A DNA stretch of 7,194 nt from Acidimicrobiaceae bacterium. GTDB taxonomy: Bacteria; Actinomycetota; Acidimicrobiia; Acidimicrobiales; Bog-793. The notes under the pieces were generated by a model. It searched no databases. It saw only the letters and a program-made list of their open reading frames with translations, and was not told the origin of the DNA. Below, piece by piece: positions 5,494 through 7,194 of this stretch (position 1 is its first letter; every line of letters starts with the position of its first letter). The stretch covers positions 1 to 7,194 of the forward strand of contig DAHUZG010000155.1 in the NCBI GenBank assembly GCA_027306715.1. Reading direction: 5' to 3'. The position numbers and the translations under genes were made by a program.

Positions 5494-5632
5494 TTGTCAC
5501 CGAGCCGTCGGCGGCGTATGGTCAAAGCAGTAACCGGCTGGCCAGCGAAGTCCGGTGAGATCCCGGCGCTGTCCCGCAACTGTCGTTCCTCCCGGAGAGG
5601 ACGAGCCAGGTCGCCTGGCCAGTCGGTGACGA
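5494..5632 (+). ncRNA. Cobalamin (B12) riboswitch aptamer
   Basis: The B12-box core is at 5545-5583: GCGAAG, CCGGTGAGATCCCGG (P4-like CCGG/CCGG stem), then GCGCTGTCCCGCAACTGT. The conserved 3' segment GAGCCAGGTCGCCTGGCC is at 5603-5620. The folds seen by hand are a closing P1 helix GTCACCGA (5496-5503) with TCGGTGAC (5623-5630), extendable to 5494/5632; a P2-like helix CTGGCC (5538-5543) with GGCCAG (5617-5622); and a P6-like hairpin TCCTC (5587-5591) with GAGGA (5597-5601). The whole follows the cobalamin riboswitch architecture and binds adenosylcobalamin or a related corrinoid. It starts about 20 nt after the cbiA stop and lies upstream of btuF, which it should repress when B12 is plentiful. 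Aptamer boundaries are set by P1. Confidence 0.95.
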
Positions 5633-5640
5633 CCGAGCGC

Positions 5641-5710
5641 GTCGAGGCAACGTGCGAGTCGCCGGGGCCGAGTCCCCGCGTCCCGGCTCTCCTCGACCAG
5701 ACGAGGAGGA
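5641..5710 (+). promoter_or_regulatory. Riboswitch expression platform with Shine-Dalgarno sequestering hairpin
   Basis: CTCCTCG (5689-5695) pairs with CGAGGAG (5702-5708) around the loop ACCAGA, which hides most of the btuF ribosome site GAGGAGGA (5703-5710). The alternative helix GTCGAGG (5641-5647) with CCTCGAC (5691-5697) uses the same bases and would free the site. Between the arms is a GC hairpin, CGGGG (5663-5667) with CCCCG (5674-5678). No terminator T-tract is present, so translational control is favoured. How the aptamer selects between the helices is not resolved. Confidence 0.7.
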
Positions 5711-5716
5711 TGGCTG

Positions 5717-6649
5717 ATGCGGAGACCGGTGCTCGCCTCACTGGGCTTGGCACTGCTGGCGATGGTGTACGCCCTCACCGGGGTGAGCGCTGCCTCGGTT
5801 CGGGCCTCGAGGACGGCGCAGCGCGCCGGGTTCCCCGTCACCGTGCACAGCGCCGACGGGTTCGTGAGGATCTTGAGCCGGCCGACGCGCATCCTCAGTC
5901 TCTCGGCGAGCGCCACCCAGATGCTCTACGCCATCGGGGCCGGCAGAGAGGTCGTCGGTGTGGACAAGTACTCCACCTGGCCGAGCAACGCCCCGCGCAC
6001 CAAGTTCACCGGCTACGAGACGAGCGCCGAGGACTACCTGCCGTTGCGGCCCGATCTCGTGCTGCTCGCCTTCAGCACCGGCACCCTCGTCGCCCAGCTC
6101 GAGAAGCTGCACATCCCGACGTTGCTGCTGCCACCGGCGACCAGCTTGGCGGGCGTTCAGGCTCAGCTCGGCGAGATCGGGATGGCCACGGGGCACCGCG
6201 TCGCCGCGGCGTCGACGTGGAGCTCGCTCGAGCGTGACCTCGCCGCCGAGGTCAGCGCCGCCGGCGCCCACGTACGCGGCCAGTCCTACTACGTCGAGCT
6301 CGACCCGACCCTCTACAGCGCCACCTCGAAGACCGTTGTCGGAGCCGTCTTCGCCGGCTTCGGCCTGCGAGACATCGCCGACGCGGCGAGCCGAGCCTCG
6401 GCCTACCCCCAGCTCTCTGCCGAGTACCTCGTCCACGCCAACCCGGACTGGGTCTTCCTCGCCGACACCGTCTGCTGCGCTCAAGACCCCGCCCGCTTCG
6501 CCGCCAGGCCGGGCTTCTCCCACCTGCGCGCCGTCGAGCTGCACCACGTGATCGACGTCCCCGACTCGCTCGCCTCCGAATGGGGCCCGCACAGCTTGGA
6601 AGGCCTCGTGGCTCTGCTCGGGCGCGTGCTGGCGACCGGATCGGGCTGA
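5717..6649 (+). CDS. btuF: Exported cobalamin-binding protein of the B12 ABC transporter (BtuF)
   Basis: A 310-residue substrate-binding protein that captures B12 or another corrinoid outside the membrane and delivers it to BtuCD. Residues 1-26 are a signal peptide (MRRP, hydrophobic LASLGLALLAMVYALTG, then a probable cleavage at VSA-A). No lipobox cysteine is present, unusual for a binding protein in a monoderm actinobacterium. The binding domain starts at RILSLSASATQMLYAIGAG (58-76) and includes VVGVDKYSTWP, LPLRPDLVLL and FLADTVCCAQDPARFAARPGF, typical of BtuF/FepB-like folds. The ATG at 5717 is preceded by GAGGAGGA at 5703-5710. An ATG at 5710 overlapping that site is out of frame. The riboswitch upstream makes B12 the likely ligand. 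btuC follows after 28 bp, forming an operon. A different iron-siderophore or corrinoid ligand is possible from the fold alone. Confidence 0.93.
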   Translation: MRRPVLASLGLALLAMVYALTGVSAASVRASRTAQRAGFPVTVHSADGFVRILSRPTRILSLSASATQMLYAIGAGREVVGVDKYSTWPSNAPRTKFTGYETSAEDYLPLRPDLVLLAFSTGTLVAQLEKLHIPTLLLPPATSLAGVQAQLGEIGMATGHRVAAASTWSSLERDLAAEVSAAGAHVRGQSYYVELDPTLYSATSKTVVGAVFAGFGLRDIADAASRASAYPQLSAEYLVHANPDWVFLADTVCCAQDPARFAARPGFSHLRAVELHHVIDVPDSLASEWGPHSLEGLVALLGRVLATGSG

Positions 6650-6677
6650 GTGAGAGCCGTGGCGCCCGGGCGGCGAG

Positions 6678-7194
6678 ATGGCTGAGGCGGGGGTGTCGGG
6701 CGTGTCGCGGGTCTGGCGCCGGCACGGGCGAGCGGGGGACACGCCGCCCTCCCTCGAGCTGTTCCAGGTGGATCGCGCCCCCGCCCCGCTCGATCCGACG
6801 AGGCTCGGCGCCGGCCAGGTCGTCCTCGGAGTCGCCTTCGTTCTCGCCGCTGCCACCGCCGCGCTCCTCACCGGGCCGGCAGGGCTGCCTGCCGGCGGGG
6901 TGCTCGAGGAGGTGTTGAGCAAGTTGCCCCTGGTCCACCTCCATCCGGGGCTGTCGCAGACGGGCGCGGTCGTCGTCTGGCAGCTGCGCATGCCGCGCAT
7001 CGTGCTCGGCGGCATCGTCGGCGCCATGCTCGCTTTGGCGGGTGCCTCGTACCAAGGTGTGTTCACCAACGCGCTCGCCGACCCGTACCTGCTGGGCATC
7101 GCGTCCGGCGCCGGCCTCGGCGCCACGCTGGCGGTCATCGACGGGCCACGGCTGCACCTCGGCACCGATGCCGTTCCGATAGCCGCCTTCCTCG
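6678..7194 (+). CDS. btuC: B12 ABC transporter permease BtuC, N-terminal part (partial, runs off window)
   Basis: An open frame of 172 codons with no stop before the window edge. The translation includes QLRMPRIVLGGIVGAMLALAGASYQGVFTNALADPYLLGIASGAGLGATLAV, carried by bases 6981 onward (printed here only as landmarks: LRMPRIVLGG, AGASYQGVFTN, DPYLLGIASGAG). This is the BtuC/FecCD permease signature with the conserved RxPR and ADPYLLG segments. A first membrane helix lies near residues 46-66 (VVLGVAFVLAAATAALL), preceded by about 45 hydrophilic residues, longer than is usual for the family. The ATG at 6678 is the first start after an in-frame TGA at 6651-6653; its ribosome site is weak, and GTG at 6693 is an alternative that shortens the extension. 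It is 28 bp downstream of btuF and should be under the same riboswitch. The ATPase (BtuD) is expected beyond the window. Confidence 0.93.
   Translation, partial: MAEAGVSGVSRVWRRHGRAGDTPPSLELFQVDRAPAPLDPTRLGAGQVVLGVAFVLAAATAALLTGPAGLPAGGVLEEVLSKLPLVHLHPGLSQTGAVVVWQLRMPRIVLGGIVGAMLALAGASYQGVFTNALADPYLLGIASGAGLGATLAVIDGPRLHLGTDAVPIAAFL

Noticed and set aside
5738..7165. 475-codon open frame on the minus strand opposite btuF and btuC
   Set aside because: It is antisense to btuF and btuC, whose family motifs are clear, and shows no recognisable domain.

Overview
This is a GC-rich window with frequent GTG starts, strong GGAGG-type ribosome sites and actinobacterial-looking protein families. A high-GC Actinomycetota genome is the best guess, possibly Acidimicrobiia or a relative, but the sequence alone does not fix the lineage. 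Two functional blocks lie side by side.

Block 1 (1-2190) looks like part of a hypoxia/dormancy-type stress regulon. It holds the last codons of pyruvate phosphate dikinase (ppdK, +), a ferritin-like di-iron protein (-), an unrecognised membrane protein with two transmembrane segments (+) and a single-domain universal stress protein (+). The divergent promoter region between the ferritin-like and membrane-protein genes carries two tandem 14-bp palindromes 24 bp apart. A third copy lies just upstream of the universal stress gene. All three resemble DosR/DevR-type boxes (GGGMC-N4-GGCCC), so one regulator may control the block. The 307-nt gap before the universal stress gene has no gene but contains three strong hairpins and a 13-nt direct repeat.

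Block 2 (2177-7194) is a vitamin B12 locus. On the minus strand, a BtuF-like corrinoid-binding protein without a signal peptide is followed by a FhuF-like 2Fe-2S protein. Divergently, on the plus strand, lie cobyrinate a,c-diamide synthase (cbiA), a clear cobalamin riboswitch, the exported B12-binding protein BtuF, and the start of the BtuC permease, which runs off the window. The riboswitch leader contains two mutually exclusive helices, one of which buries the btuF Shine-Dalgarno site. This suggests control of translation of the uptake genes by B12.

The blocks meet tail to tail, the universal stress and FhuF-like genes overlapping by 14 bp. The points most worth a second look are the shared palindromic boxes, the structured gap at 1419-1662, the leaderless BtuF/FhuF-like pair, and the riboswitch switching architecture with its 13-nt duplicate over the cbiA stop. 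No tRNA, rRNA, CRISPR array or insertion sequence was seen.
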